Shown here piece by piece: positions 26,147 through 34,893 of a DNA stretch of 58,789 nucleotides (its first letter is position 1; every line of letters begins with the position of its first letter). Location of the stretch: contig NZ_JADE01000012.1 in assembly GCF_000518225.1 (NCBI RefSeq), positions 1-58,789 of the forward strand, given 5' to 3'. A program made the translations under genes and the position numbers. The stretch is from Helicobacter pametensis ATCC 51478 (GTDB taxonomy: Bacteria; Campylobacterota; Campylobacteria; Campylobacterales; Helicobacteraceae). The notes beneath the pieces were generated by a model. The model was not told where the DNA came from and ran no database searches. It saw nothing but the letters and a program-made list of their open reading frames with translations.

Positions 26147-28000
26147 ATGGCAAAGCATACTTTTCAAACTCAAATCACCCAATTACTTGATTTGATGATT
26201 CACTCTCTTTATTCCAACAAAGAAATTTTCTTGCGTGAGCTCATCAGTAATGCCTCAGATGCCCTAGATAAGCTCAACTATCTCACCCTCACAGATGATC
26301 AGTACAAAAACATCTCTTTCTCACCCAAAATCAACATCAGTTTTGAAGAAAACAAAAGCATCACAATTGCTGATAATGGGATTGGGATGAGTGAGCAAGA
26401 TTTGATTGATAATCTTGGAACAATCGCCAAATCAGGCACCAAAAGCTTTTTGGAATCTCTAAGTGGAGACAAAAAGAAAGACTCTGCTCTCATCGGTCAA
26501 TTTGGAGTAGGCTTCTACTCAGCCTTTATGGTCGCTGAAAAAATTATTGTCCAAACCAAAAAAGCTGGAAGCGATCAAGCCTATGCGTGGGTGAGTGATG
26601 GCAAAGGAGAATTTGAGATCACACACTGCATCAAGGAAGAAAGTGGGACAGAGATCACCCTCTATCTCAAAGAAGAAGAAAAACACTTTGCTTCAAGATG
26701 GGATCTTAAAAACATCATTGATAAATATTCCGATCATATTGCATTCCCAATTTTTCTCAAATACACTCAAACAAAAACTGAAGAAAAAGATGGCAAAAAA
26801 GAGGAAATTATCGAAGAGAAAAATGATCAAGTCAATTCAGCAAAAGCACTATGGAAGCAAAGCAAAAGTGAACTAAAGCCTCAAGATTATCAAGAATTTT
26901 ACAAATCCCTCACTCATGACAACAACGATCCTATGGCTTGGATCCATACAAAAGTAGAGGGTAACTTAGAATACACAACCCTCTTTTACATCCCAAGCAA
27001 AGCTCCATTTGATCTCTATCGTGTGGATTACAAATCTGGCGTGAAACTCTATGTCAAGCGTGTTTTTATCACAGATGATGACAAAGAGCTTCTTCCTACT
27101 TACTTGCGCTTTGTGAAAGGAATCGTCGACACGGAAGATCTCCCCCTCAATGTTAGTCGCGAGATCATTCAACAAAACAAAATCCTCTCCACAATCAAAT
27201 CCGCATCCACTAAGAAAATTTTGAGTGAAATTGCAACACTTACAAAAGATGAGGAAAAATACAAAGAATTCTATGCTCAGTTTGGGAATGTTCTCAAAGA
27301 GGGACTTTATAGTGATTTTGAACACAAAGACAAAATCTTAGAACTCCTACGCTTTTACTCAGTCAAGCAGGGTCAAAACATCTCTCTTCAAGCCTATAAA
27401 GATTCAATGCCCAAAGAACAAAAAAGTATCTACTATCTCTTGGGAAATGATTTGGAGATCCTCAAGCACTCTCCAGCTCTTGAAAAATACACCAAAAAAG
27501 GCTTTGATGTCTTGCTTCTAACTGAAGAAGTTGATTCATTTGTGATGCCAAGTGTAAGTGAGTTTAATCAATCACCAATCAAAGACATCACCTCTACAGA
27601 GGCATTGCAAGAAGTGCAAGAAGAGATCACAGAGGAAATCACAAAAGAATTCCAATCACTCATTCAAACTTTCAAAGAAGCTCTACCAAGCGAAGTCAAA
27701 GAGGTCAAATTGGCTCAAAATCTTGATTCTCCACTCTGCCTTCTCTCTCAAGCAAGCAATCCGATGATGGCAAACTTAATGGCCCAAATGGGACAAAAAA
27801 TGCCTGATGAAAAAATCCTTGAGCTCAATATCTCTCACCCCATCATTCAAGGACTAAAAAATATCCAAGACTCAAGCAAGCAAAAAGATTTCATCACTCT
27901 TCTCTATGGCAATGCCAAACTTCTTGAGAGTGGCAATCTAGGTGATACAAAAGAGTTTTGTGAAAAACTCAATCAGCTCATTTTGGATAATTTAAACTAA
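26147..28000 (+). CDS. htpG: Hsp90-family chaperone HtpG
   Basis: A dimeric ATP-dependent chaperone. The 617 residues have the GHKL ATPase domain at the N-terminus: RELISNASDALDKL, the DNGIGMSEQDL loop and GQFGVGFYSAFMVA; the middle domain includes LNVSREIIQQNKIL, and a C-terminal dimerisation domain follows. AAGGATGACCTT precedes the ATG. It appears to be a single gene, with dsb-like genes starting 44 bases later behind their own ribosome site. Confidence 0.97.
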   Translation: MAKHTFQTQITQLLDLMIHSLYSNKEIFLRELISNASDALDKLNYLTLTDDQYKNISFSPKINISFEENKSITIADNGIGMSEQDLIDNLGTIAKSGTKSFLESLSGDKKKDSALIGQFGVGFYSAFMVAEKIIVQTKKAGSDQAYAWVSDGKGEFEITHCIKEESGTEITLYLKEEEKHFASRWDLKNIIDKYSDHIAFPIFLKYTQTKTEEKDGKKEEIIEEKNDQVNSAKALWKQSKSELKPQDYQEFYKSLTHDNNDPMAWIHTKVEGNLEYTTLFYIPSKAPFDLYRVDYKSGVKLYVKRVFITDDDKELLPTYLRFVKGIVDTEDLPLNVSREIIQQNKILSTIKSASTKKILSEIATLTKDEEKYKEFYAQFGNVLKEGLYSDFEHKDKILELLRFYSVKQGQNISLQAYKDSMPKEQKSIYYLLGNDLEILKHSPALEKYTKKGFDVLLLTEEVDSFVMPSVSEFNQSPIKDITSTEALQEVQEEITEEITKEFQSLIQTFKEALPSEVKEVKLAQNLDSPLCLLSQASNPMMANLMAQMGQKMPDEKILELNISHPIIQGLKNIQDSSKQKDFITLLYGNAKLLESGNLGDTKEFCEKLNQLILDNLN

Positions 28001-28043
28001 ATAATTTTTCAAGTAAAATGAGATTTTAGCTAAAGGAGAAAAA

Positions 28044-28790
28044 ATGAAAAAACAAGCCCTGCTATTGCTAGCATCAGCCTCATTGATGCTGGCTACAAGC
28101 CAAACCTACAAACAAAAAGTCGCTGATCTTTTAAGCAAAAAGACTCAAAGAGATATTCAAGTCAAGGAAGTTTTGGATCTTGATGGAAGCAAAAATCTCA
28201 AAGTTGTGATTCTCAATGATAAAAAAGATAAAACTGAGATTGCCGCTTTGGCGACAGAAGATGGAAATATCATCATTGGTCTATCCAATATCTTTCTCTC
28301 CAAAAGTGACAAAGACTTGGCTATCCTTGCACAAGCCTATCAATCCACACAACCCAAACCTACTCCACCCAATCCTGAGGCTCTCAACAAATTCTTCCCC
28401 TCCATTGCACAGGATCGCTTGATTTCTCTCAAATCTACAGCCAAAAAACCCAAACAAACTTTCTATCTCGTCTCTGATCCTCGATGCCCAGGGTGCAGAA
28501 AAGAACTTGACACTATTCAAGACAAGCTCAAAGAAGGTGATGTAAAAATCTTACTTGTTTCATTTTTGGGTGAAGAATCTGCTTATAAAGCAAAGCTGAT
28601 CTATGACAAAGTTGCAAAACTCAAAGATGATCGCCAAAAGCTCAAAATCCTCCAAGAAGTTTTCAATCCTGACTACAAACTCACACCCAAAGACAAAACA
28701 CAAAACATCAAGATGATCCAACAAAATAGCGAAGATGTCTCAAAGGTAGGAATCCAATCTGTTCCTTTTGTGCATAGCATTCAAAAATAG
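28044..28790 (+). CDS. Periplasmic DsbC/DsbG-like thiol:disulfide protein
   Basis: The 248-residue product has a signal peptide (KKQALLLLASASLMLA), an N-terminal dimerisation-like domain, a proline-rich linker (TQPKPTPPNPEAL) and a thioredoxin fold with the active site CPGC at Cys148-Cys151 (SDPRCPGCRKEL) and the cis-proline loop GIQSVPFV. This is the layout of H. pylori HP0231 (DsbK), which introduces disulfides although it looks like an isomerase. AAAGGAG precedes the ATG. The stop overlaps the GTG start of the CcoI-like pump, suggesting a shared role in cytochrome oxidase or copper protein maturation. Confidence 0.85.
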   Translation: MKKQALLLLASASLMLATSQTYKQKVADLLSKKTQRDIQVKEVLDLDGSKNLKVVILNDKKDKTEIAALATEDGNIIIGLSNIFLSKSDKDLAILAQAYQSTQPKPTPPNPEALNKFFPSIAQDRLISLKSTAKKPKQTFYLVSDPRCPGCRKELDTIQDKLKEGDVKILLVSFLGEESAYKAKLIYDKVAKLKDDRQKLKILQEVFNPDYKLTPKDKTQNIKMIQQNSEDVSKVGIQSVPFVHSIQK

Positions 28791-31171
28791 TGCAAAAGTG
28801 TAGCCATTGCCAAAATCTCTTTTCACCTGATGCATTGGAGAGATGCATCAGTGATGGCAAAGAGCTGTATTTTTGTTGCAATGGTTGCAAGAGTGTTTAT
28901 TTTCTACTTCAAGAGTGCGATGTCCAAGCCTTCTATAGCAAACTCCATGACACCAAACTCTCTCCACCACTTCAAAACATCACAAACTATGACTATTATG
29001 ACACGCCAAACTTTGAGCAAAAATACATCAAATCCCAACCCAATCAGGCCCAAATCACAATCCTCATTCACAATATTCATTGTTCTGCATGTATTTGGCT
29101 CAATGAAACAATGCTCAATAAACTTGATGGGGTTTTGGAAGCCTCTATCAATTACACCAATCATCAAGCAACCATCATTTGGAATCCCTCCAAAATCAAA
29201 CTAAGTCAAATCATCCAGACAATCCATTCTCTTGGATATGGCATCAGTGTGGGGGAGCAGATGGAACAAAAAACAAAAGAAGAAAATCGCTTATTTTTCA
29301 CCAAGCTAATCGTGGCTGTTTTTTGCACAATGAATATTATGTGGATTGCTGTTGCTCAATATAGTGGCTATTTCCAAGGAATCGCATCAAGTTACTCCCT
29401 GCTTCTCAACTCAGCCTCTTTTCTCCTCTGCACACCTGTTGTGTTTTTTAGTGGAAGTATTTTTTACACCAGTGCCATAAGAGGACTTAGAGTGCGGCGA
29501 GTGGGGATGGATCTCCTTGTTTTTAGTGGTAGTTTTATGACTTATTTGTATTCAATTTATGCCACTTTTATTGATCATGAAACCTATTTTGAATCTGTGA
29601 GCATGATCTTAACTTTTGTGCTCTTGGGTAAATTTTTGGAAAAGAAAGCTAGGGCACATGCTGCACAAACCCTACAATCTCTTTCCCTAGAGATCCCTCA
29701 AACAATCCGAATCAATGGAGAATTCCTCCCTCCTCAATCCATCCCAATTGGAAGCAAAATCGATGTATTTGTCGGTGAAAAAATCATCATTGATGGTATC
29801 TTGTGTTCCTCTTATGCACTTGTTGATGAATCCTCTTTGAGTGGAGAATCAAAACCCATTACCAAAAAAGCAGGAGATCCTATCCTCTCAGGCAGTATCA
29901 ACCTCACACACAATATCCTCTATCAAACCACACAAACATTTGAACAAAGCACGCTTAACACGCTAATCGAGCTTGTCCAAAAAGCTCAAAACTCCAAACC
30001 CAAAATTCAGCAGGTCGCCAATGCGATCTCTTCAAGATTCTCAAAAATTGTCTTATTGATTGCATTTTTGACTTTTTGTTTCTACCTTTATCATCACACT
30101 CCATTTGATGAAGCACTCAAAATCGCTGTGAGTGTTATCATCATCGCTTGTCCATGTGCACTAGCTCTTGCTACACCTATTGCCAATACAATTGGACTTA
30201 GTCATGCCTATACCCAAGGGATCATCTTCAAACAAGGATCGCATCTAGAGGCATTGGCACAAATTGATACAATCTGCCTTGATAAGACAGGAACGCTCAC
30301 ACAAGGGCAACCCAAGCTCATCCAAGAATTTCAAATTGCACCCTATGACCCTGCTTTGCTGATTGGATTTTTACAACAAGATCTTCATCCTATTGCCAAA
30401 GGTATCCTTGCATCACTCACTCTACTCCAAACTCATCCTACACCCAAGATCACAGATTTTGAGCACATCCCCTCACAAGGGATTAGAGCCAACTCGCCTC
30501 AAGGTGAGCTTGTGGGTGGAAGGATTGAATTTTTGCGCTCTCTTGGGATTATGATTCCTTGCCTACCTCCTCATCTAGAGGGAAGTCTTTTTGCATTTGC
30601 CATAAATCACCAATTATGTGCCATTTTCGTCCTTCAAGATTCTCTCAAACCCAATGCCCAAGAAGTCATCCAAGCACTAAAATCCAAAAATCTCCATCTT
30701 TTTATCCTCAGTGGAGATGAAGAAAGCGAAGTCAAAAGAATCGCAAAAGAACTTCAAATCTCAACCCACTACGCCAAACAAACACCACAACAAAAAGCTC
30801 AAATCATCGCTTCTTTACAAACTCAAGGCAAAAAGGTAGCAATGATTGGAGATGGTTTCAATGATGCTCTTGCTCTCAAAAACGCACAAGTTAGTCTCAC
30901 GATGGCAGATAAAAGCGACCTTGCTCTTCAAAGCAGTGATGTCATCTTGCTTCAAGATAAACTCAATGGAATCCTCAAAGCTATCCAAATCTCACAAAAT
31001 ACCTATCAAACAATCAAAGCCAACATCATTCTATCCATTCTCTACAATGCACTCACCATACCACTTGCCACCCTTGGATATATCTCTCCAATTTTTGCAG
31101 CGCTTAGTATGAGTGCAAGCTCCTTGATTGTCGTGTTTAACTCAATGCGTATCAAAAAAATCAATCCATAA
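28790..31171 (+). CDS. ccoI: CcoI/FixI-type copper-transporting P-type ATPase
   Basis: This 793-residue ATPase supplies copper for cbb3 oxidase assembly. Ahead of the HMA domain (HNIHCSACIWLNE) is a cysteine-rich N-terminal module, Cys4, Cys7, Cys19, Cys29, Cys30 and Cys33, typical of CcoI/FixI and absent from CopA. The ion-path CPC motif is ACPCALALATP, the phosphorylation site is DKTGTLTQG, and GDGFNDALAL forms the hinge. The start is GTG sharing bases with the previous TAG. Two copper ATPases of different class therefore lie 17 kb apart. Confidence 0.92.
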   Translation: MQKCSHCQNLFSPDALERCISDGKELYFCCNGCKSVYFLLQECDVQAFYSKLHDTKLSPPLQNITNYDYYDTPNFEQKYIKSQPNQAQITILIHNIHCSACIWLNETMLNKLDGVLEASINYTNHQATIIWNPSKIKLSQIIQTIHSLGYGISVGEQMEQKTKEENRLFFTKLIVAVFCTMNIMWIAVAQYSGYFQGIASSYSLLLNSASFLLCTPVVFFSGSIFYTSAIRGLRVRRVGMDLLVFSGSFMTYLYSIYATFIDHETYFESVSMILTFVLLGKFLEKKARAHAAQTLQSLSLEIPQTIRINGEFLPPQSIPIGSKIDVFVGEKIIIDGILCSSYALVDESSLSGESKPITKKAGDPILSGSINLTHNILYQTTQTFEQSTLNTLIELVQKAQNSKPKIQQVANAISSRFSKIVLLIAFLTFCFYLYHHTPFDEALKIAVSVIIIACPCALALATPIANTIGLSHAYTQGIIFKQGSHLEALAQIDTICLDKTGTLTQGQPKLIQEFQIAPYDPALLIGFLQQDLHPIAKGILASLTLLQTHPTPKITDFEHIPSQGIRANSPQGELVGGRIEFLRSLGIMIPCLPPHLEGSLFAFAINHQLCAIFVLQDSLKPNAQEVIQALKSKNLHLFILSGDEESEVKRIAKELQISTHYAKQTPQQKAQIIASLQTQGKKVAMIGDGFNDALALKNAQVSLTMADKSDLALQSSDVILLQDKLNGILKAIQISQNTYQTIKANIILSILYNALTIPLATLGYISPIFAALSMSASSLIVVFNSMRIKKINP

Positions 31172-31214
31172 TCATCAAAGAGATTATAATTTCGCTTTTG
31201 CCCAAAGGAAAATC

Positions 31215-31799
31215 ATGAAAATATTGCGTATTTTGATCTTGATCACTCTTTTGCTCTCTCCTCACGCATATGCCAAAAAAAATGGATTTGAAGAGTTTGG
31301 AGATCTCTTTAGACTGATGCCCCTTTATGTCGCGATCGCTACTATTTCGATTCAAGATTGGAAGGGATTGCTTCAGCTTGGTCTAGGGACTTTGGCCACA
31401 CAACTCACAAGTGAAGGGATCAAATCACTCAATGAATGGTATGCACGAAAAGGCAATGAAGCGAGTATGATGTGGGCAAGACGCCCAGGATTTAATGACT
31501 TCAAAGGCATGCCAAGTGGGCATAGCTCTGGTGCATTTTCAGGAGCTGCTTTTGTTTATTATCGCTATGGTTGGAAAGCCGCAGTTGCTCCCATCATTCT
31601 AGCTAGTCTCACAGCAGCCTCAAGAGTCTATGCCAAAAAACACTCTATTCTACAAGTGAGTGTAGGAGCAGGAATTGCATGGGGATTTGCCTATCTTTTC
31701 ACCGCACCTTACAAATCTAGTTTCTGGATCTCTCCAATCTTTGAGAAAGATTCTCAAGGAGGGGACAAAGTCGGTCTCAATCTTTCTTATAACTTCTGA
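31215..31799 (+). CDS. PAP2-family phosphatase, periplasmic (lipid A phosphatase type)
   Basis: The ATG at 31215 has AAGGA upstream and puts a signal peptide (ILILITLLLSPHAYA) at the N-terminus; an ATG at 31128 lies inside the ccoI gene. The 194-residue product has PAP2 motifs: Arg-Pro at 90-91, PSGHS at 100-104, and SR(x5)H at 136-143. The usual aspartate four residues after that histidine is Gln147. H. pylori LpxE and LpxF are PAP2 enzymes that remove lipid A phosphates, so a lipid A or undecaprenyl diphosphate substrate is likely, but I cannot decide which. Confidence 0.82.
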   Translation: MKILRILILITLLLSPHAYAKKNGFEEFGDLFRLMPLYVAIATISIQDWKGLLQLGLGTLATQLTSEGIKSLNEWYARKGNEASMMWARRPGFNDFKGMPSGHSSGAFSGAAFVYYRYGWKAAVAPIILASLTAASRVYAKKHSILQVSVGAGIAWGFAYLFTAPYKSSFWISPIFEKDSQGGDKVGLNLSYNF

Positions 31800-32152
31800 T
31801 GTTATTGCAAATTTTTTATGTGGGTTTGGGAAGCTTTGCTGGGGGTGTTTTGCGATTTTTAAGTTTTTATTTCCTCCCTTTTGGAATCTTAGGAAATCTC
31901 TTATGGGTCAATGTCTTGGGAAGCGTGTGCATAGGATTTCTTTCTCAAATACTTGTCTCTCAAGAGATGCGATTAGTATTTATTATGGGATTCCTAGGAT
32001 CTTTTACAACCTTTAGCACTTTTTCTTTAGAGCTTTTTGAGCTCTTTTCTTCTCAAAAGTTATTGCTTGCTTTTTTGTATTTAGTGGCAAGTGTGATTTT
32101 GGGAGTTTTGGGAGTTTGGGGAGGTATCATCCTCTTTAGATGGATACTTTAA
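31799..32152 (+). CDS. fluC: Fluoride ion channel FluC/CrcB
   Basis: FluC lets fluoride leave the cell as a dual-topology dimer. The 117 residues have four membrane helices and the conserved features GGVLRF near residue 16, WVNVLGSVCIGF (pore asparagine) and the phenylalanine track GFLGSFTTFSTFSLE. The ATG overlaps the previous TGA (TGATG). No fluoride riboswitch was recognised upstream. It converges on lpxD with a hairpin between them. Confidence 0.93.
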   Translation: MLLQIFYVGLGSFAGGVLRFLSFYFLPFGILGNLLWVNVLGSVCIGFLSQILVSQEMRLVFIMGFLGSFTTFSTFSLELFELFSSQKLLLAFLYLVASVILGVLGVWGGIILFRWIL

Positions 32153-32162
32153 CTCCACACAA

Positions 32163-32189
32163 GATGCTCAAGCTTTTTTCTTGAGCATC
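32163..32189. terminator. Bidirectional terminator between fluC and lpxD
   Basis: GATGCTCAAG and CTTGAGCATC form a perfect 10-base inverted repeat around a 7-base C-plus-T loop. It lies between the convergent genes and contains the lpxD stop codon, so the last lpxD codons double as one arm. A T-rich run is in the loop and not after the stem, so the efficiency is uncertain. Confidence 0.6.
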
Positions 32190-33127
32190 CTTCTTAGATT
32201 CACATAAAACTTCATCCACTCATCAAGCTCCATCAATGGATGTCCTCCCCACTTTGTATTGGGTGGGAGATTTTTACCCACAGCCCCTCTTCCTGCAATT
32301 TGCACAAAATCTCCGATATGGATATGTCCTCCAGTTCCAGCTTGTCCCCCCATCACTACATTGCGTCCAGTCGATGTCGATCCCGCAAGTCCGACTTGAG
32401 AAACCAAAATCGTATGCTCACCAATCACACAATTATGTCCAATCTGCACAAGATTATCAATCTTGCTCCCCTTCTTGATGCGTGTCTCTCCAAATACAGC
32501 ACGATCGACTGTGCAATTTGCGCCAATCTCTACATCATCTTCAATCTCAACCACTCCATTATGAAAAATTTTAATATGCTTTCCATCTTGGGTATGTGCA
32601 TATCCAAACCCATCACTTCCAATCACGCTCCCTGCATGAATATAGACACGATCTCCAATCACTGTGCGAGCATAAATCACAACATTTGGATAAATTTTGC
32701 AATCCTTCCCAATCTTAACCCCATCCCCAATCACAGCACCAGCCATCACAATGCTTCGCTCTCCAATCTCCACATCACGCCCCAAATACGCACCATCCAT
32801 AACCACAGCACCTGCTTGAATCTTGGGATCTCTACCTTGTGAAGCAAAATTATCATAAGCAAAAAAACTTGAAAGATAAGCAAAAGCCAAATGAGGATTT
32901 GGCACGATAATTCCCTGCATCCCTGAGGGCACATGAGATTTATTTTTTTCTGCAATCAATACAGCTCCAGCCTGTGAATTTGCCAATCCTTCTAGATACT
33001 TATCCTGATCGATATATACCAAATCACATGCTCTAGCATCTTCAAGTGTGCTCAAAGATTCCACTTCAAAGTCTCTAAAACCCTGCGAATCAATTCCCAA
33101 ATATTTCAAAATCTCAAACAATCTCAT
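32168..33127 (-). CDS. lpxD: UDP-3-O-acylglucosamine N-acyltransferase
   Basis: LpxD adds the second acyl chain in lipid A synthesis, using acyl-ACP. The 319-residue protein has an N-terminal uridine-binding domain and then a left-handed beta-helix of hexapeptide repeats (for example GAVIGDGVKIGKDCKIYPNVVI); the catalytic histidine is in LVQIGHNCVIG. ATG 33127 with AAGGA upstream is chosen over a start 39 codons earlier that would run into the pdxJ promoter. The gene diverges from pdxJ. Confidence 0.94.
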   Translation of the reverse strand: MRLFEILKYLGIDSQGFRDFEVESLSTLEDARACDLVYIDQDKYLEGLANSQAGAVLIAEKNKSHVPSGMQGIIVPNPHLAFAYLSSFFAYDNFASQGRDPKIQAGAVVMDGAYLGRDVEIGERSIVMAGAVIGDGVKIGKDCKIYPNVVIYARTVIGDRVYIHAGSVIGSDGFGYAHTQDGKHIKIFHNGVVEIEDDVEIGANCTVDRAVFGETRIKKGSKIDNLVQIGHNCVIGEHTILVSQVGLAGSTSTGRNVVMGGQAGTGGHIHIGDFVQIAGRGAVGKNLPPNTKWGGHPLMELDEWMKFYVNLRRMLKKKA

Positions 33128-33159
33128 GCTATTTCCTTCACTTCTCAATCGTGCTATTT

Positions 33160-33165
33160 TATAAT
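33160..33165 (+). promoter_or_regulatory. -10 box of the pdxJ-pdxA operon
   Basis: TATAAT at 33160-33165 in an A/T-rich stretch, 20 bases before the pdxJ ATG and with AAAAGGAG between. Transcription would start near 33172. Confidence 0.5.
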
Positions 33166-33184
33166 AAAAAGAAAAGGAGTTCTT

Positions 33185-33961
33185 ATGTTGCTTGGAGTGA
33201 ATATCGACCATATCGCCACCCTTAGAGAAGCGCGCAAAATCCATGATCCCAACCCTCTAGAAGCTGTATTCATCCTTCAAAATGCTGGAGCATCACAAAT
33301 CACGCTTCATCTAAGAGAGGATCGCCGTCATATTCATGAAGAAGATGTAATCAATATTTGCGCCAACAGCCCACTCCCCATCAATCTAGAATGTGCATGC
33401 TCTCCAGAAATCATCGAGCTTGTCTGCTCCATCAGACCTCATCGCGTCACTCTTGTCCCAGAAAAAAGAGAAGAAGTCACGACAGAAGGAGGATTGAATC
33501 TTCTCTCCCCTCATCTCCTATCTTCTATCACCAAGCTCAAAAAACATGAGATTGATGTCTCACTCTTTCTTGATCCATGCGAGCAAACAATTAACAAGGC
33601 ATATGAGATGGATGTGGATGCAATCGAATTGCACACTGGAGAGTGGTCCAATCTATTTCTAACAGCCTATAGCAATCTCCCACGCATGCACAACGCCATC
33701 TCTTCTATGCCTCAAAATCGATCAATACTCACACAAGAACTCAAAAGATGTCTTGAGAATCTTCAAGCTTGTGCTAAGCTTACCTCAAATCTTGGCCTCA
33801 AAGTCTATGCAGGACATGGTCTCAACTATCAAAATGTGATCCCTATTGCAAAGATTCCACAGATCAGTGAGCTTAATATCGGGCATAGCATTATCGCACG
33901 CTCAATTTTTGTCGGACTTTTTGAGGCGACAAAAGAAATGCTTAGATTGATCCAAAAATGA
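33185..33961 (+). CDS. pdxJ: Pyridoxine 5'-phosphate synthase
   Basis: PdxJ condenses 3-amino-2-oxopropyl phosphate with deoxyxylulose 5-phosphate. The 258-residue TIM barrel has the typical opening LLGVNIDHIATLREAR, HLREDRRHI, PHRVTLVPEKREE and VYAGHGLNYQN. A perfect -10 box and AAAAGGAG precede it. It overlaps pdxA by four bases, and the two enzymes act in consecutive steps of vitamin B6 synthesis. Confidence 0.97.
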   Translation: MLLGVNIDHIATLREARKIHDPNPLEAVFILQNAGASQITLHLREDRRHIHEEDVINICANSPLPINLECACSPEIIELVCSIRPHRVTLVPEKREEVTTEGGLNLLSPHLLSSITKLKKHEIDVSLFLDPCEQTINKAYEMDVDAIELHTGEWSNLFLTAYSNLPRMHNAISSMPQNRSILTQELKRCLENLQACAKLTSNLGLKVYAGHGLNYQNVIPIAKIPQISELNIGHSIIARSIFVGLFEATKEMLRLIQK

Positions 33962-34893
33962 AAAAAATTGCTATTAGCTGCGGGGATCTCAATGGGATTG
34001 GACTTGAGATTCTTATCAAAGCTCACACGCTCATCTATCCCCATATCACACCTATTTATTGTGTGCATTTTGAACTCCTCAAACAAGCAAGCGAACTTCT
34101 CAATCTCCCCCTCCCCGAAAATCTCACACTCTCTCACTGCCTCCCTCCATCTATATCTCCTCCACCAATCAAGGCAGGCACCATCACACAAGAAAGCGGA
34201 CAATACAGCTTTGAGAGCTTTATTCTTGGCTGCCAGCTCTGTGAAGACAAACAAGCACACGCACTCTGCACTCTACCTATTCACAAGAAAGCTTGGAATC
34301 TAGCCAATATTCCTTATCTTGGACATACTCAAGCTCTATCACATCGATATAAGACAGAGGCGATTATGATGCTGGGGTGTGAGGAAATGTTTGTTGCCCT
34401 CCTAAGCGATCACATCCCACTTGCACAAGTCCCAAGCCTCATGCAAAGTGAGAGAATTTATGATTTTTTTATGAGACTTTATGCACTCTACCCTCAAGAG
34501 CGCTATTGTGTGCTTGGAATCAATCCGCATTGTGGAGATGATGGAATCATAGGAAAAGAAGATCAAGAGATACAAAATGCCATCAAGTATGCCAATCACA
34601 CTCTTCAAGCTCCAATATTTTGCGGACCATACCCTAGTGATTGTGGATTTATTCCCTCAAAACGACAAGAGTTCAAAACTTGGATTGCCATGTATCATGA
34701 TGTAGGATTGGCTCCACTTAAGGCACTTTATTTTGAAGAAAGCATCAATGTTAGTCTTGGACTCCCTATCCTTAGAGTCTCAGTGGATCATGGCGTGGCA
34801 TTTGATATCGCCTATCAAGGGAAAGCAACGATTCTTAGCTACCTCAATGCGATCAAGTTTCTCACACACCCCCTCTTTTCTATCAAGACTTGA
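33958..34893 (+). CDS. pdxA: 4-hydroxythreonine-4-phosphate dehydrogenase
   Basis: PdxA oxidises 4-phosphohydroxy-L-threonine; its unstable product feeds PdxJ. The 311 residues carry AISCGDLNGIGLEI at the start, GHTQAL and the metal-binding histidines in LGINPHCGDDGIIGKED, MYHDVGLAPLK and VSVDHGVAFDIAY. The ATG overlaps the pdxJ stop (ATGA). It converges on ccsBA with an 11-base overlap. Confidence 0.96.
   Translation: MKKIAISCGDLNGIGLEILIKAHTLIYPHITPIYCVHFELLKQASELLNLPLPENLTLSHCLPPSISPPPIKAGTITQESGQYSFESFILGCQLCEDKQAHALCTLPIHKKAWNLANIPYLGHTQALSHRYKTEAIMMLGCEEMFVALLSDHIPLAQVPSLMQSERIYDFFMRLYALYPQERYCVLGINPHCGDDGIIGKEDQEIQNAIKYANHTLQAPIFCGPYPSDCGFIPSKRQEFKTWIAMYHDVGLAPLKALYFEESINVSLGLPILRVSVDHGVAFDIAYQGKATILSYLNAIKFLTHPLFSIKT

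Noticed and set aside
31128-31214. Longer start for the PAP2 gene
   Set aside because: It would overlap ccoI and place the signal peptide 29 residues inside the protein; ATG 31215 has the ribosome site.
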